Positions 1-7,370 of a stretch of DNA of 64,000 nt are shown in pieces. Made by a program: the position numbers and the translations under genes. The notes beneath the pieces were generated by a model, which saw nothing but the letters and a program-made list of their open reading frames with translations, was not told the DNA's origin and made no database searches. Positions within the stretch are counted from its first letter, which is position 1, and each line of letters starts with the position of its first letter. Source of the DNA: Shouchella miscanthi (GTDB taxonomy: Bacteria; Bacillota; Bacilli; Bacillales; Bacillaceae_D); assembly GCF_007725405.1 (NCBI RefSeq), contig NZ_CP042163.1, positions 372,001 to 436,000 on the forward strand, given 5' to 3'.

Positions 1-1
1 T

Positions 2-649
2 GAATACACCTTGTTTGGGGTTGGTTTTCCGCCGCTTATGATGTTCTTAACCTGTTTGCCAACTGTATTTGCTGCTTACCTCGTTTTATTTGGCGATATT
101 CTCCAAGCAAAAGCCATTCTTAAAGAGGCGGATGAAGTACGCGAAGATGAAAAAGTCGATTACAACCCGAACCGTGCTCATCTTATATTTGGTGGGCGTA
201 ATAGCTTTATGAGCATAATTGGTCCTGATGTAACGATGGCAGGACCAACGTGGGCGGCCATGCAAGTTGTGATTACTGAGCGTTTTAAAGAAGGAAAGAA
301 ATCGATGCATTCCATCTTTGGTGGAATGGGTTCATTCCGATTAGGGACAAATACAGGCCTATTATTATTACCAATTGTAAGCTTAGTTGAGCCAATTCTT
401 GGAGTGGCAATGGCGCTAACCTTATTAATCCAAGGCTATGTAAGCGTTCGAATCGGGATTTTAGAAGCGAAAAGCCAGCGCGATTTAGGGATCGCTGGCG
501 TAATAGCGGCTATTTTAGCAGTAAAAGGTGCGGCTTGGGCTTTTGCTGCAGGTGTCATTTTATGTTTACTGATTTATGGAAAGCAGTTCTTTGATGGAGA
601 AAACGATGAAACCTTTGTAAAAGATCAGAATGAAAAAAGGAGTGCGTAA
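2..649 (+). CDS. Multi-pass membrane protein, transporter-like, 5' end outside window
   Basis: The reading frame is open to the left edge (codons before the first internal TTG at 11 are in frame), so the start lies upstream and this is the C-terminal part, about 215 residues. It has several hydrophobic segments, for example around PPLMMFLTCLP near the left end, GLLLLPIVSLVEPILGVAMA in the middle and a pair of helices before the acidic tail FFDGENDE. A charged stretch of about 35 residues (KEADEVREDEKVDYN) lies between the first two membrane parts. I do not recognise the family. Its stop lies one base before the next gene's ATG, so it is probably co-transcribed with the aldehyde dehydrogenase and may move a substrate for it (inference). 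Confidence 0.6.
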   Translation, partial: EYTLFGVGFPPLMMFLTCLPTVFAAYLVLFGDILQAKAILKEADEVREDEKVDYNPNRAHLIFGGRNSFMSIIGPDVTMAGPTWAAMQVVITERFKEGKKSMHSIFGGMGSFRLGTNTGLLLLPIVSLVEPILGVAMALTLLIQGYVSVRIGILEAKSQRDLGIAGVIAAILAVKGAAWAFAAGVILCLLIYGKQFFDGENDETFVKDQNEKRSA

Positions 650-650
650 T

Positions 651-2069
651 ATGAATCGAGCTCTATTTATTAACAATGGAGACGTTTGGACAAATCAAAC
701 CATTGAAGTAGAAAATCCCGCCACCAAAGAAATCATTGGAACGATTGCCAAAGCAGGGCAGGAAGAAGCGAAGCAAGCCGTAGATGCTGCCGCTTCTGCA
801 CTAAAAGCTTGGCAACGTAAAACCGCTGCTGAGCGAAGCGAATATTTGCTGAAATGGCACGAATTGATAAGACGAGATGAAAAGACCCTTGGTGAAGGGA
901 TGACAATGGAGCAAGGTAAACCATTAGAAGAAGCCATTGGTGAAATTCGTTACGCCAATAGTTTTCTTTCATGGTATGCGGAAGAAGGTAAGCGGATTTA
1001 TGGAGAAACGGTACCCGCAAGTGCTCCGAATAAGCGAATATTCGTTCAAAAGCAGGCCATTGGCGTTATTGCAGCAATCACACCATGGAACTTTCCAGCA
1101 GCGATGCTCACGCGTAAATTAGGACCAGCGTTAGCCGCTGGCTGTACCGCTGTCGTCAAGCCTTCAGAATTGACGCCGTTTACTGCCTATTGCCTGGCCG
1201 ATCTTGCTTTAGAAGCAGGAATTCCAAAAGGTGTTATAAATGTCATTACAGGAGACGCGAAAGAAATTGGAGAAGCGTGGATGAACGATGATCGGGTTCG
1301 CAAAGTGTCGTTTACCGGTTCAACGGCAGTCGGAAAATTATTAATGAGACAGGCTGCGGATACAGTTAAAAAGCTCTCCCTTGAGCTTGGGGGACATGCA
1401 CCGTTTATTGTCACCCAACATGCTGATATCGAAAATGCAGTAGATGGATTAATTGGTTCAAAATATCGAAACGGTGGTCAAACGTGTGTATGCGCCAACC
1501 GCGTGTACGTACACGAATCCATTAAAGACAGTTTTTCAGAAGCATTTGTTCAGGCTGTCAAACAGTTGAAGACAGGTAATGGCTTAGCTGACCATTCAAC
1601 AATCGGTCCCCTTATCAATCAAAGCGCGGTAGACAAGGTTCAGAACCATCTTAGAGATGCGCAAGAAAAAGGCGCAACACTTATCTATGGACAAGAACCT
1701 GAAGAGACAAATGGTTATTATCAGACACCAGTTGTCGTTATGGATGCAACTGACGATATGCTTTGTATGAATGAAGAAACGTTTGGTCCACTTGCGCCAA
1801 TTACGACGTACCAATCAGTCGATGAAGTCATTCAACGGGCAAACGATACCCCTTTTGGTTTAGCCGCTTACGTATATTCAACGAATATAAGCGAAGCCTT
1901 TACCATTTCAGAAGCACTTGAATACGGAATTGTTGGGCTGAACGACGGGTTACCTTCTGTTGCGCAAGCGCCTTTTGGTGGTATGAAAGAGAGTGGACTT
2001 GGTCGTGAAGGTGGTCATTGGGGAATAGAAGAGTATCTCGAAGTAAAATATATTTCTATGCAGGTGTAA
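651..2069 (+). CDS. gabD: Succinate-semialdehyde dehydrogenase family aldehyde dehydrogenase
   Basis: This 472-residue NAD(P)-dependent aldehyde dehydrogenase is of the succinate-semialdehyde type, which oxidises the semialdehyde to succinate at the end of GABA degradation. Visible hallmarks are TPWNFPAAML and KPSELTP of the cofactor fold, SFTGSTAVGK, the general-base Glu in LELGG (about residue 246) and the catalytic Cys in GGQTCVCANR (about residue 280). The C-terminus EEYLEVKYISM is typical of GabD. The ATG at 651 is preferred to an upstream in-frame ATG at 630 because AAGGAG at 637-642 sits 8 bases before it. It follows the membrane protein without a gap. No GABA aminotransferase is in view, so another semialdehyde substrate is possible. 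Confidence 0.85.
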   Translation: MNRALFINNGDVWTNQTIEVENPATKEIIGTIAKAGQEEAKQAVDAAASALKAWQRKTAAERSEYLLKWHELIRRDEKTLGEGMTMEQGKPLEEAIGEIRYANSFLSWYAEEGKRIYGETVPASAPNKRIFVQKQAIGVIAAITPWNFPAAMLTRKLGPALAAGCTAVVKPSELTPFTAYCLADLALEAGIPKGVINVITGDAKEIGEAWMNDDRVRKVSFTGSTAVGKLLMRQAADTVKKLSLELGGHAPFIVTQHADIENAVDGLIGSKYRNGGQTCVCANRVYVHESIKDSFSEAFVQAVKQLKTGNGLADHSTIGPLINQSAVDKVQNHLRDAQEKGATLIYGQEPEETNGYYQTPVVVMDATDDMLCMNEETFGPLAPITTYQSVDEVIQRANDTPFGLAAYVYSTNISEAFTISEALEYGIVGLNDGLPSVAQAPFGGMKESGLGREGGHWGIEEYLEVKYISMQV

Positions 2070-2114
2070 TGAAAGAATTCCTTATTAGGGTTCCGCAATA
2101 TGGAAAAGAAGTGT

Positions 2115-2143
2115 CGCCAGGAAGGTCTTCCTGGCGCCTTTTT
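2115..2143 (+). terminator. Rho-independent terminator after gabD
   Basis: A nine-base perfect stem, CGCCAGGAA with TTCCTGGCG, closes a GGTC loop and is followed by CCTTTTT. It lies 46 bases after the gabD stop codon. Confidence 0.85.
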
Positions 2144-2340
2144 GTAGATTGTCTGCTTTTATAAAATGAGCACTTCTTTCATCGTACATAACGGAGCATC
2201 AATAACTGCGGAAGGGATTGGTTCTTTTCTTGTAGAATTTAGTGAAAAGGGAACCTGCGTCCAACGGCTGATTTGAATAGAGTAGTGGAATTGTAAGAAA
2301 ACGAATGATCGTATCTTTCTTGAAATGAAGGAGTTTAAAA

Positions 2341-2859
2341 ATGGAGAAATGGGATTTGTATGATAGGCATCGAACGAAACTAGAGAAACAAATCATGCGT
2401 GGAGATCCAATGGAACTAGATGAATTTCATTTAGTTGTACACGTATGCATCTTCAATTCAAAAGGAGACATGCTTATTCAGCAGCGTCAACCTTTCAAGC
2501 ATGGATGGCCAAACTTGTGGGATATCACGTGTGGGGGCAGTGCCGTTGCAGGCGATACAAGTCAACAGGCTGCTTCGAGAGAGCTATTCGAGGAGTTAGG
2601 TATCTCATATGACTTTAGAACGATTCGTCCGCACTTTACAATTAATTTTGACCGTGGCTACGACGATTATTACCTAATTGAACATGATATTGATCTAACT
2701 AAATTGGTGTTACAGACTGAAGAGGTGAAAGCAGCGAAATGGGCTTCTAAGGAAGAAATTTTAAAGCTAATTCAGCAAAATGAATTTGTTCCTTATTATG
2801 AAAGTATCCTTTCGTTTCTTTTTGAAGGCCGACATCATTATGGCTCCATTCGGTTATAA
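2341..2859 (+). CDS. Nudix hydrolase, IPP-isomerase-like subgroup
   Basis: This 172-residue Nudix-fold protein would hydrolyse nucleoside-diphosphate-linked substrates; the actual substrate cannot be read from sequence. The N-terminal segment (EKWDLYDRHR, then VVHVCIFNSKGDMLIQQR, PFKHGWPNLWDITCGG) resembles isopentenyl-diphosphate isomerase-like Nudix proteins. The Nudix box GGSAVAGDTSQQAAS then RELFEELGI (about residues 62-85) keeps the RExxEELG metal-binding core, but the earlier Glu of the consensus GX5E is replaced by Asp. Start ATG 2341 has AAGGAG at 2327-2332. The gene stands alone after the gabD terminator, with a decayed gene following it. Confidence 0.8.
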   Translation: MEKWDLYDRHRTKLEKQIMRGDPMELDEFHLVVHVCIFNSKGDMLIQQRQPFKHGWPNLWDITCGGSAVAGDTSQQAASRELFEELGISYDFRTIRPHFTINFDRGYDDYYLIEHDIDLTKLVLQTEEVKAAKWASKEEILKLIQQNEFVPYYESILSFLFEGRHHYGSIRL

Positions 2860-2948
2860 AAAAGGGGGTCTTACTATAAATAACAGTATGTACTTCAGCG
2901 AATTCAAGTATAGCTAAAACAAGAGGAACTGCTTGGAGTACATTATAA

Positions 2949-3164
2949 GATGAAAATGCTGCTAGTCAAATTGCTTTTGGCCAAGCGTACAGCGATACGA
3001 TTTTAAATGGGTCTCTTAAGACGAAAGAAGAGTTGACAGCTTTAGGGATGAATACCTCTGCTGTTCATAAAGATATGATGATAGGTGATGATTCAATGAA
3101 TGTTTTTGGGTTAGTAGAACAAAAAGAAGTTCTACTAATGGCAAACGGTGAATGGAGCATTTGA
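2949..3164 (+). pseudogene. Remnant of M29 (AmpS/aminopeptidase T) aminopeptidase, C-terminal end only
   Basis: A 71-codon open stretch begins DENAASQIAFGQAY and runs through HKDMMIGDDSMNVFG to NGEWSI and a stop. This matches the conserved C-terminus of M29 metallo-aminopeptidases, where DENA(S/A), HxDFMIG and the final NGEW are characteristic. Directly before it the frame reads TAWSTL then a TAA stop (2946-2948) where the family has an aromatic residue, and the upstream 300 residues are missing. There is no plausible start codon or ribosome site. It is a truncated relic rather than a gene; recognition of the family is from memory of its motifs. Confidence 0.75.
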
Positions 3165-3250
3165 GCCTTCATAGGTTCCGCTGTGTTTTTAAACGCCCAT
3201 GATGAAGGGCTACAGAGTTACTCGACTTCTACTGGAATGAGGGATATAGA

Positions 3251-3802
3251 GTGGATATACGTACAGATAGAGTAACCATTCGTACGTTTCTAGATGATGA
3301 TTGGGAAGAGGTTTACCGTTACACCTCTGATGCTGCTACGATGTATTACATGCCAGAAGGTGTACTTTCTAAAGACGAAACAAAACAATTGATTCTAAAT
3401 AATAGTGGTGACGGTGCAAAGCGTTTTCCAGTACTCTTAAAGAAAGATCAGGCCCTAATTGGTCATGTCGTGTTCCATGATTATTTTGGTTCTCACACCT
3501 TCGAAATAGGATGGGTGTTTCATCCGAACTATCAAAACAAAGGTTATGCATCCGAAGCGGCATATGCCGTTCTGAAATATGGGTTTGAAAACTTGAATTT
3601 ACATCGAGTTATAGCTACTTGTCAACCTGAAAACGTGCCGTCCTGGAGAGTGATGGAAAAAGTAGGTATGAGAAGAGAAGGTTATTTTAAGAAATGCATC
3701 CCGCATGAAAGTGGATGGTGGGATGAATATTACTATGCCATTTTAAAAGAAGAATTTGAAGCATTGGATATGGTCGGTGCTCACGTCCCAAAAAAAGAAT
3801 AA
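3251..3802 (+). CDS. GNAT N-acetyltransferase, RimJ/RimL-like
   Basis: This 183-residue acetyltransferase of the GNAT fold uses acetyl-CoA to acetylate an amine; RimJ/RimL-like members modify ribosomal proteins or small amines, and the substrate here is unknown. The order of motifs fits the family: RVTIRTFLDDDWEEV at the N-terminus, EIGWVFHPNYQNKGYASEA (the acetyl-CoA loop Q-x-x-G-Y-A), LNLHRVIATCQPENVPSWRV, and MEKVGMRREG near the end. The start is GTG at 3251 after GAGGG at about 3239. It appears monocistronic, lying just after the decayed aminopeptidase. Confidence 0.85.
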   Translation: MDIRTDRVTIRTFLDDDWEEVYRYTSDAATMYYMPEGVLSKDETKQLILNNSGDGAKRFPVLLKKDQALIGHVVFHDYFGSHTFEIGWVFHPNYQNKGYASEAAYAVLKYGFENLNLHRVIATCQPENVPSWRVMEKVGMRREGYFKKCIPHESGWWDEYYYAILKEEFEALDMVGAHVPKKE

Positions 3803-3899
3803 AATAGTAGAATTCAACGAACGAAAGAAACAACTGGAAAATACAGTAGACAGCTACCTTACGTCACACTCTATTCTATGAGATAGGAGGTGTGAAAGA

Positions 3900-4118
3900 A
3901 TGAAAAATCCATTTGTATTCGGTCGATTAAAAGAAGAAGATCCTAGACGTGAAGCGTTGGAAACTACTATCGAGACAGTCTATGATGAATTGGAAAAGAT
4001 GACAGCTGATGTGAATGTCACAATGGAACGATTGTCGAAGAAGTTTACCTGTGTAAGGTGGTTAGACAGTTCTGGCATTTTTGTAGTTTTCGTCGATAAA
4101 AAAAGAATTTGTATCTAA
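3900..4118 (+). CDS. Hypothetical protein, 72 aa
   Basis: A small protein of unknown function. Residues 8-50 are rich in Lys, Glu and Thr (for example REALETTIETVYDELEKM) and look helical; the last 20 residues (SSGIFVVFVDKK) are hydrophobic and beta-like. A strong AGGAGGTG lies 8-15 bases before ATG 3900. The last codons lie inside the left arm of the terminator at 4101-4135 and the TAA is in its loop, so the present C-terminus may have been created by loss of the original end of the gene. I do not recognise the family. Confidence 0.55.
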   Translation: MKNPFVFGRLKEEDPRREALETTIETVYDELEKMTADVNVTMERLSKKFTCVRWLDSSGIFVVFVDKKRICI

Positions 4119-4138
4119 CTGATACAAATTCTTTTTTT
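4101..4138 (+). terminator. Terminator overlapping the end of the 72-aa gene
   Basis: A 15-base perfect stem (AAAAGAATTTGTATC with its complement) around a TAACT loop is followed by TTTT. The stop codon of the preceding gene lies in the loop. Confidence 0.85.
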
Positions 4139-4218
4139 TGTTGTGATTGATTGTTCATTTAAAGCCTTTTAACAGATGCAGTTTCCATAATACTTTAACA
4201 AACGAGGTTGAACCATTC

Positions 4219-4299
4219 GTGACCATACTTACTTTAGTTGTTTATTTCGTGGTAACGCTGATTTACTTGTTTAACAAGTTAACTTCACGCATAGCATGA
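4219..4299 (+). CDS. Candidate 26-aa hydrophobic peptide
   Basis: From GTG 4219 a 26-codon frame encodes a single membrane-spanning stretch (LTLVVYFVVTLIYLF) followed by a basic tail NKLTSRIA. GAGG at 4204-4207 is 11 bases upstream, further than is usual. The composition fits a small membrane peptide, but the evidence is thin. The rest of the 4140-4358 interval shows nothing else. Confidence 0.3.
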   Translation: MTILTLVVYFVVTLIYLFNKLTSRIA

Positions 4300-4358
4300 C
4301 TAGACGGTGAATGAAACCTGTCTACATCTAACCCGTAAGATGAAATAGGGGTGAGAAT

Positions 4359-4574
4359 GTGAAAACAAGACTACTGTACAAGCTTGATGATAATAAAAAC
4401 ACAAGTTTAAAGATTATTGAATCTGATCATCAACTCTTTGTACCAAATGAAAAGGATGTTTTACTACTTGATGGATGGGGTTACGTCATTGGTTCTCGTG
4501 AATTGTCCTATAAGGATGATCTGCTAGAAATAACTATACTTTGTTATCGAGAATCAAAGAAAAGGATGAAGTAG
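4359..4574 (+). CDS. Hypothetical protein, 71 aa
   Basis: A small soluble protein of unknown function, predicted to be mainly beta-strand (RLLYKLDDNKN, then KDVLLLDGWGYVIGSREL, then LLEITILCYRE). It may resemble the small SH3-like or WYL-type folds, but no family is recognised. The GTG start at 4359 follows AGGGGTGAG at 4347-4355. It ends in the left arm of a bidirectional terminator shared with the convergent small membrane protein. Confidence 0.5.
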   Translation: MKTRLLYKLDDNKNTSLKIIESDHQLFVPNEKDVLLLDGWGYVIGSRELSYKDDLLEITILCYRESKKRMK

Positions 4575-4605
4575 AAAAAGGCGTTCAATCAGAACGCCTT
4601 TTTCT
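4573..4605. terminator. Bidirectional terminator between two convergent small genes
   Basis: A 14-base stem, AGAAAAAGGCGTTC with its complement, and a five-base loop AATCA, with runs of A on the left and T on the right. The stop codon of the leftward gene lies across the stem/loop boundary. Confidence 0.85.
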
Positions 4606-4755
4606 ATCTAAATAAAAGTTGCCTATAGGTCTTAAAACAAGTAGCCCAATAACAGCTAAATAGAACCAATCCCCTTCTTTATTAAAGACAAATCGTACGA
4701 TAAGTAGACAAACCAAAAGGACGATTACAGTTGAATGGAATAGTATCTTACTCAT
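4585..4755 (-). CDS. Small membrane protein, 56 aa
   Basis: Leftward gene of 56 codons. ATG (4753-4755) is preceded on its strand by AGGAG, 8 bases away, and the frame ends TGA at 4585-4587. Two hydrophobic segments are visible, HSTVIVLLVCLLIVRFVF at residues 7-24 and FYLAVIGLLVL at about 31-41, with a basic tail DRKRRS: a two-helix membrane protein with its C-terminus probably inside the cell. Family unknown. Good ribosome site, membrane-like composition and a shared terminator support it despite its size. Confidence 0.65.
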   Translation of the reverse strand: MSKILFHSTVIVLLVCLLIVRFVFNKEGDWFYLAVIGLLVLRPIGNFYLDRKRRSD

Positions 4756-4882
4756 AGTATGTTCTCCTAAATGATCATTGTTTTTCCTTTCATTATAATA
4801 CCTTTTTCATAAGAGAGAGAGTAATTGATAAATGAAACTCCCTTACTAATCCTGTATAATGTGTCAAAAGGGGAGTGTCTTT

Positions 4883-5326
4883 ATGGTAGTGAGGGAAGCA
4901 ACATTGAAAGATTTAGAGGGAATTGCGCAATTATTTAATGAGTATAGAAAATTTTATCAACAAGAAGATCATATCGATGGTGCGCGAGGGTTCATGCGTA
5001 ATCGCTTCGAACAGGGGGATTCGGTCCTTTTTATGGTGAAGGAGGATAACGCTTACTTAGGATTCGCCCAGCTTTACCCAACATTCTCATCTATTTCAAT
5101 GGCGAAAGCGTGGATTTTAAATGATTTATATGTACATAAGGATGCACGGGGAAAAGGTGTAGCAGCAGCCCTTCTTGATAGGGCAAAAGCCTATGCATTA
5201 GAAACGAGTGCAGTGAGTATCGCTCTTAGCACCGCACCTGACAACCTACCTGCACAGCGGTTATATGAAAAACATGGCTATAAACGGGACGAGCAGTTTC
5301 ATCATTATGAGCTTGGACTAGTGTAA
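4883..5326 (+). CDS. GNAT N-acetyltransferase
   Basis: A 147-residue acetyltransferase with the standard GNAT order: REATLKDLEGIAQLF at the start, LGFAQLYPTFSS in strand 4, the acetyl-CoA loop VHKDARGKGVAAALLDRA (R-x-x-G-x-A type), and APDNLPAQRLYEKHGYKRD towards the end. The acceptor is unknown. ATG 4883 is chosen over a start 24 bases upstream because AGGGGAG lies 9 bases before it. It is the first of a run of four same-strand genes (kinase-like, PPOX, Nudix) spaced by 13-26 bases, probably one transcript. Confidence 0.85.
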   Translation: MVVREATLKDLEGIAQLFNEYRKFYQQEDHIDGARGFMRNRFEQGDSVLFMVKEDNAYLGFAQLYPTFSSISMAKAWILNDLYVHKDARGKGVAAALLDRAKAYALETSAVSIALSTAPDNLPAQRLYEKHGYKRDEQFHHYELGLV

Positions 5327-5339
5327 GGGGGGAAACAAA

Positions 5340-5903
5340 ATGGCTGATCTTATTATTCTATTTGGCCCGCAAGCTGTTGGAAAAATGACGGTTGGAGAAG
5401 CATTAGCAAAGAAAACGGGCATGAAGTTGTTTCACAATCATATGACGATTGATGCCGTTGCTCCTGTTCTTGGTTTTACAGATGAAACGTGGCGACTCGT
5501 GAATCAATTTCGGAGGGAAATCTTTCAAGCCGCTGCCAAAAGCGATTTAAAGGGTTTGATTTTCACCTATGTGTGGGCGTTTGATTTGCAGAAAGATTGG
5601 GATTATATTGCAGACATCTCTGCTATCTTTGAGGAGCAGGGTGGACGTGTGTACTTTGTTGAGCTGGAAGCATCGTTAGAGGAGCGCTTAGTACGAAATA
5701 AAAGTGACCACCGTCTTGAAAAGAAACCAACAAAGCGAGACGTCGTTTTTTCAGAGACTGAGTTAAAAGAAACAGCCGAAAGCCATCGCTTAAACTCAAA
5801 AGAGGGCGAAATAAACAAAAAGCAGTATGTACGGATCAATAATACATCGTTATGTCCAGATGAAGTGGCTCAACACATACAAGATGCCTTTCATTTTCAC
5901 TAA
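5340..5903 (+). CDS. P-loop kinase-like AAA-family protein
   Basis: A 187-residue nucleotide-binding protein resembling shikimate/gluconate-kinase-type P-loop proteins. The Walker A motif GPQAVGKMT is at residues 9-17, followed by HNHMTIDAV, which looks like a phosphoryl-acceptor pocket. A later region rich in Arg and Lys (ERLVRNKSDHRLEKKPTKRD) fits a lid. No transmembrane segments. The small molecule it phosphorylates is not known. A strong GGGG ribosome site precedes ATG 5340, and the gene lies 13 bases after the GNAT gene. Confidence 0.7.
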   Translation: MADLIILFGPQAVGKMTVGEALAKKTGMKLFHNHMTIDAVAPVLGFTDETWRLVNQFRREIFQAAAKSDLKGLIFTYVWAFDLQKDWDYIADISAIFEEQGGRVYFVELEASLEERLVRNKSDHRLEKKPTKRDVVFSETELKETAESHRLNSKEGEINKKQYVRINNTSLCPDEVAQHIQDAFHFH

Positions 5904-5918
5904 GAAGGAGAGCGTATC

Positions 5919-6554
5919 ATGGCATTTACAGAGATTATAACCAGTCAAAATGAATTTGAGGCTTTTTGTGAAGAAGTTGGAAAGCCAAGCGAGATGGCAG
6001 CAAATAAAGTGATTTCCTATTTAGATGAACAATGTGTGTCGTTTATTCAAGCCTCGCCATTTTTAACAATGGCATCCTCTAATAAAGAGGGTGAATGTGA
6101 TGTCACACCTAGAGGAGACGATAGGGGATTTGTTCATGTAATTGATGCGCATCATTTGTTCATTCCCGAAAGACCTGGAAATAAGCGCATGGATTCTGCC
6201 CACAATATAATTGAAAATCCTCATGTTGGTTTGATTTTCTTCATTCCTGGATTAGGAGAAACGTTGCGTGTGAATGGGGAAGCTTTCATTTGCCGTGACC
6301 CGAGCTTGCTTAAGGCATGCGTGGCAAAAGGAAAAACGCCACGCTTTGGTGTGCTCGTTCGCGTGAACGAATGCTATGTTCATTGTGCGAAAGCCTTTCT
6401 TCGTTCTAGTCTATGGAAGCCTGAGACATGGGTCGAGAAAGAAGAGCTTCCATCACCTGCAAGGATGTTACGTGCTCATGCGACTGTCGGTCAACAAACA
6501 GAGCAGGACATTGAACGATCGTTACAAGAAAGCTACACAAAACGTCTTTATTAA
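5919..6554 (+). CDS. Pyridoxamine-5'-phosphate-oxidase-family FMN protein (MSMEG_1061 type)
   Basis: A 211-residue flavin-binding split-barrel protein. PFLTMASSNKEGECDVTPRGD and the following FVHVIDAHHLFIPERPGNKRMD are typical of the PPOX subgroup often named after MSMEG_1061; NPHVGLIFFIPGLGETLRVNGEA continues the barrel, and CYVHCAKAFLRSSLW lies near residue 155. Members reduce small electrophiles with FMN, and most have no assigned substrate. AAGGAG lies about 8 bases before ATG 5919. Downstream of the kinase-like gene by 15 bases, likely the same operon. Confidence 0.85.
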   Translation: MAFTEIITSQNEFEAFCEEVGKPSEMAANKVISYLDEQCVSFIQASPFLTMASSNKEGECDVTPRGDDRGFVHVIDAHHLFIPERPGNKRMDSAHNIIENPHVGLIFFIPGLGETLRVNGEAFICRDPSLLKACVAKGKTPRFGVLVRVNECYVHCAKAFLRSSLWKPETWVEKEELPSPARMLRAHATVGQQTEQDIERSLQESYTKRLY

Positions 6555-6580
6555 TGGGTGAATAGAAATGAGGGAAAACA

Positions 6581-7033
6581 ATGATTCGCCAAGCAGTTGG
6601 AGCCATCATTCATCAAGGCGATGCTTACATTGTTGTGTGTAAGTCGTGGCAGCATACGTTGAATGGGGAAATGAAGATCAACGATGAGTGGGATATCGTC
6701 AAAGGTGGGGTTGAAAAAAGCGATCCATCGTTGGAAGCGGCTATTTTGCGAGAGCTTTATGAAGAGACAGGGTCAACTGCTTTTACGATCTGTAACAAGT
6801 TTGATGCCAAGCTACACTTTTCATTCCCTCCTGATATGCAAGAAAAGATTGGCTACAGCGCGCAAGAAACAACAATTTTTCTAGTTGAGTTTACAGGGAA
6901 TGTAGACTACCTTAAGCCGGTAGATGGGGAAATTAGTGCAATTAAACTCGTTCATAAAAGCGAATTTTTAACGTATCTTAGTCATGAAGAGATGAGGCAA
7001 TATGTAAAAGAAAACATCGCTAATGTCGTTTAA
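6581..7033 (+). CDS. Nudix hydrolase
   Basis: A 150-residue Nudix protein; it begins with RQAVGAIIHQGDAYIVVCKSW and then WDIVKGGVEKSDP, followed by SLEAAILRELYEETG (about residues 50-64). The RELYEETG core with its metal ligands is intact, but the upstream Glu of the Nudix consensus is Pro. The pattern (KGGVE..REL.EETG) is like the diadenosine polyphosphate/8-oxo-dGTP type, though the substrate is open. It ends the short operon begun by the GNAT gene. Its last 14 bases overlap the convergent 46-aa membrane protein. Confidence 0.8.
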   Translation: MIRQAVGAIIHQGDAYIVVCKSWQHTLNGEMKINDEWDIVKGGVEKSDPSLEAAILRELYEETGSTAFTICNKFDAKLHFSFPPDMQEKIGYSAQETTIFLVEFTGNVDYLKPVDGEISAIKLVHKSEFLTYLSHEEMRQYVKENIANVV

Positions 7034-7160
7034 GGAAAAAGCGTTTTTTAATAAGGACAATTAGTAAAACAAGAACAAAAGCAAGACTTCCATATAAGAA
7101 GACGTTAAGAACAGCATCAACCCAGTTAAACTCAAAAAATGTAATAGTTTTCTGATTCAT
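7020..7160 (-). CDS. Single-pass small membrane protein, 46 aa
   Basis: Leftward 46-codon frame from ATG 7158-7160. GGGAG on its strand lies 5 bases before the start. A polar N-terminus (MNQKTITFFEFNWVD) leads into one long hydrophobic helix (FLYGSLAFVLVLLIVLI) and a basic end KKRFFLKRH, as in a type I/III membrane peptide. It overlaps the end of the Nudix gene tail to tail by 14 bases. No family recognised. Confidence 0.6.
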   Translation of the reverse strand: MNQKTITFFEFNWVDAVLNVFLYGSLAFVLVLLIVLIKKRFFLKRH

Positions 7161-7220
7161 ATGGTCTCCCTTCTGGACATTTCTTTTAGTTTAACACGAA
7201 AAAGCGAACGGAGGATTGAA

Positions 7221-7370
7221 ATGGATCGAATGACGCGCATTCGTATGAACGAAAGGGCATACCATGAAGGTGTGTACGAGCGACACAAACTGTTTGAAAA
7301 AGGCAGTTGGCTCTATAAACCGCTTTCGACCGTTGAGAATCTACTCCCTCACTTGGTTGTACAAAAATAA
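7221..7370 (+). CDS. 49-aa protein, possibly the N-terminal stub of a methyltransferase
   Basis: ATG 7221 has GGAGG at 7210-7214. The short product (RMNERAYHEGVYERHKLFEKGSWLYKP) resembles, from memory, the N-terminal segment of Bacillus SAM-dependent methyltransferases in which Y-x-x-x-(Y/F)-x-x-x-x-LFExGSWLxKP precedes the SAM domain; here the frame stops just after it and a terminator follows at once. It is either a truncated relic or a small stand-alone protein. The methyltransferase link is tentative. Confidence 0.45.
   Translation: MDRMTRIRMNERAYHEGVYERHKLFEKGSWLYKPLSTVENLLPHLVVQK

Noticed and set aside
2167-2277. 36-codon frame beginning MSTSFIVHNGAS
   Set aside because: It has no ribosome site (it begins just after a terminator) and no recognised family; too short to support.
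6376-6609. Alternative frames over the PPOX gene end
   Set aside because: They overlap a well-supported flavoprotein gene in other frames and have no ribosome sites.
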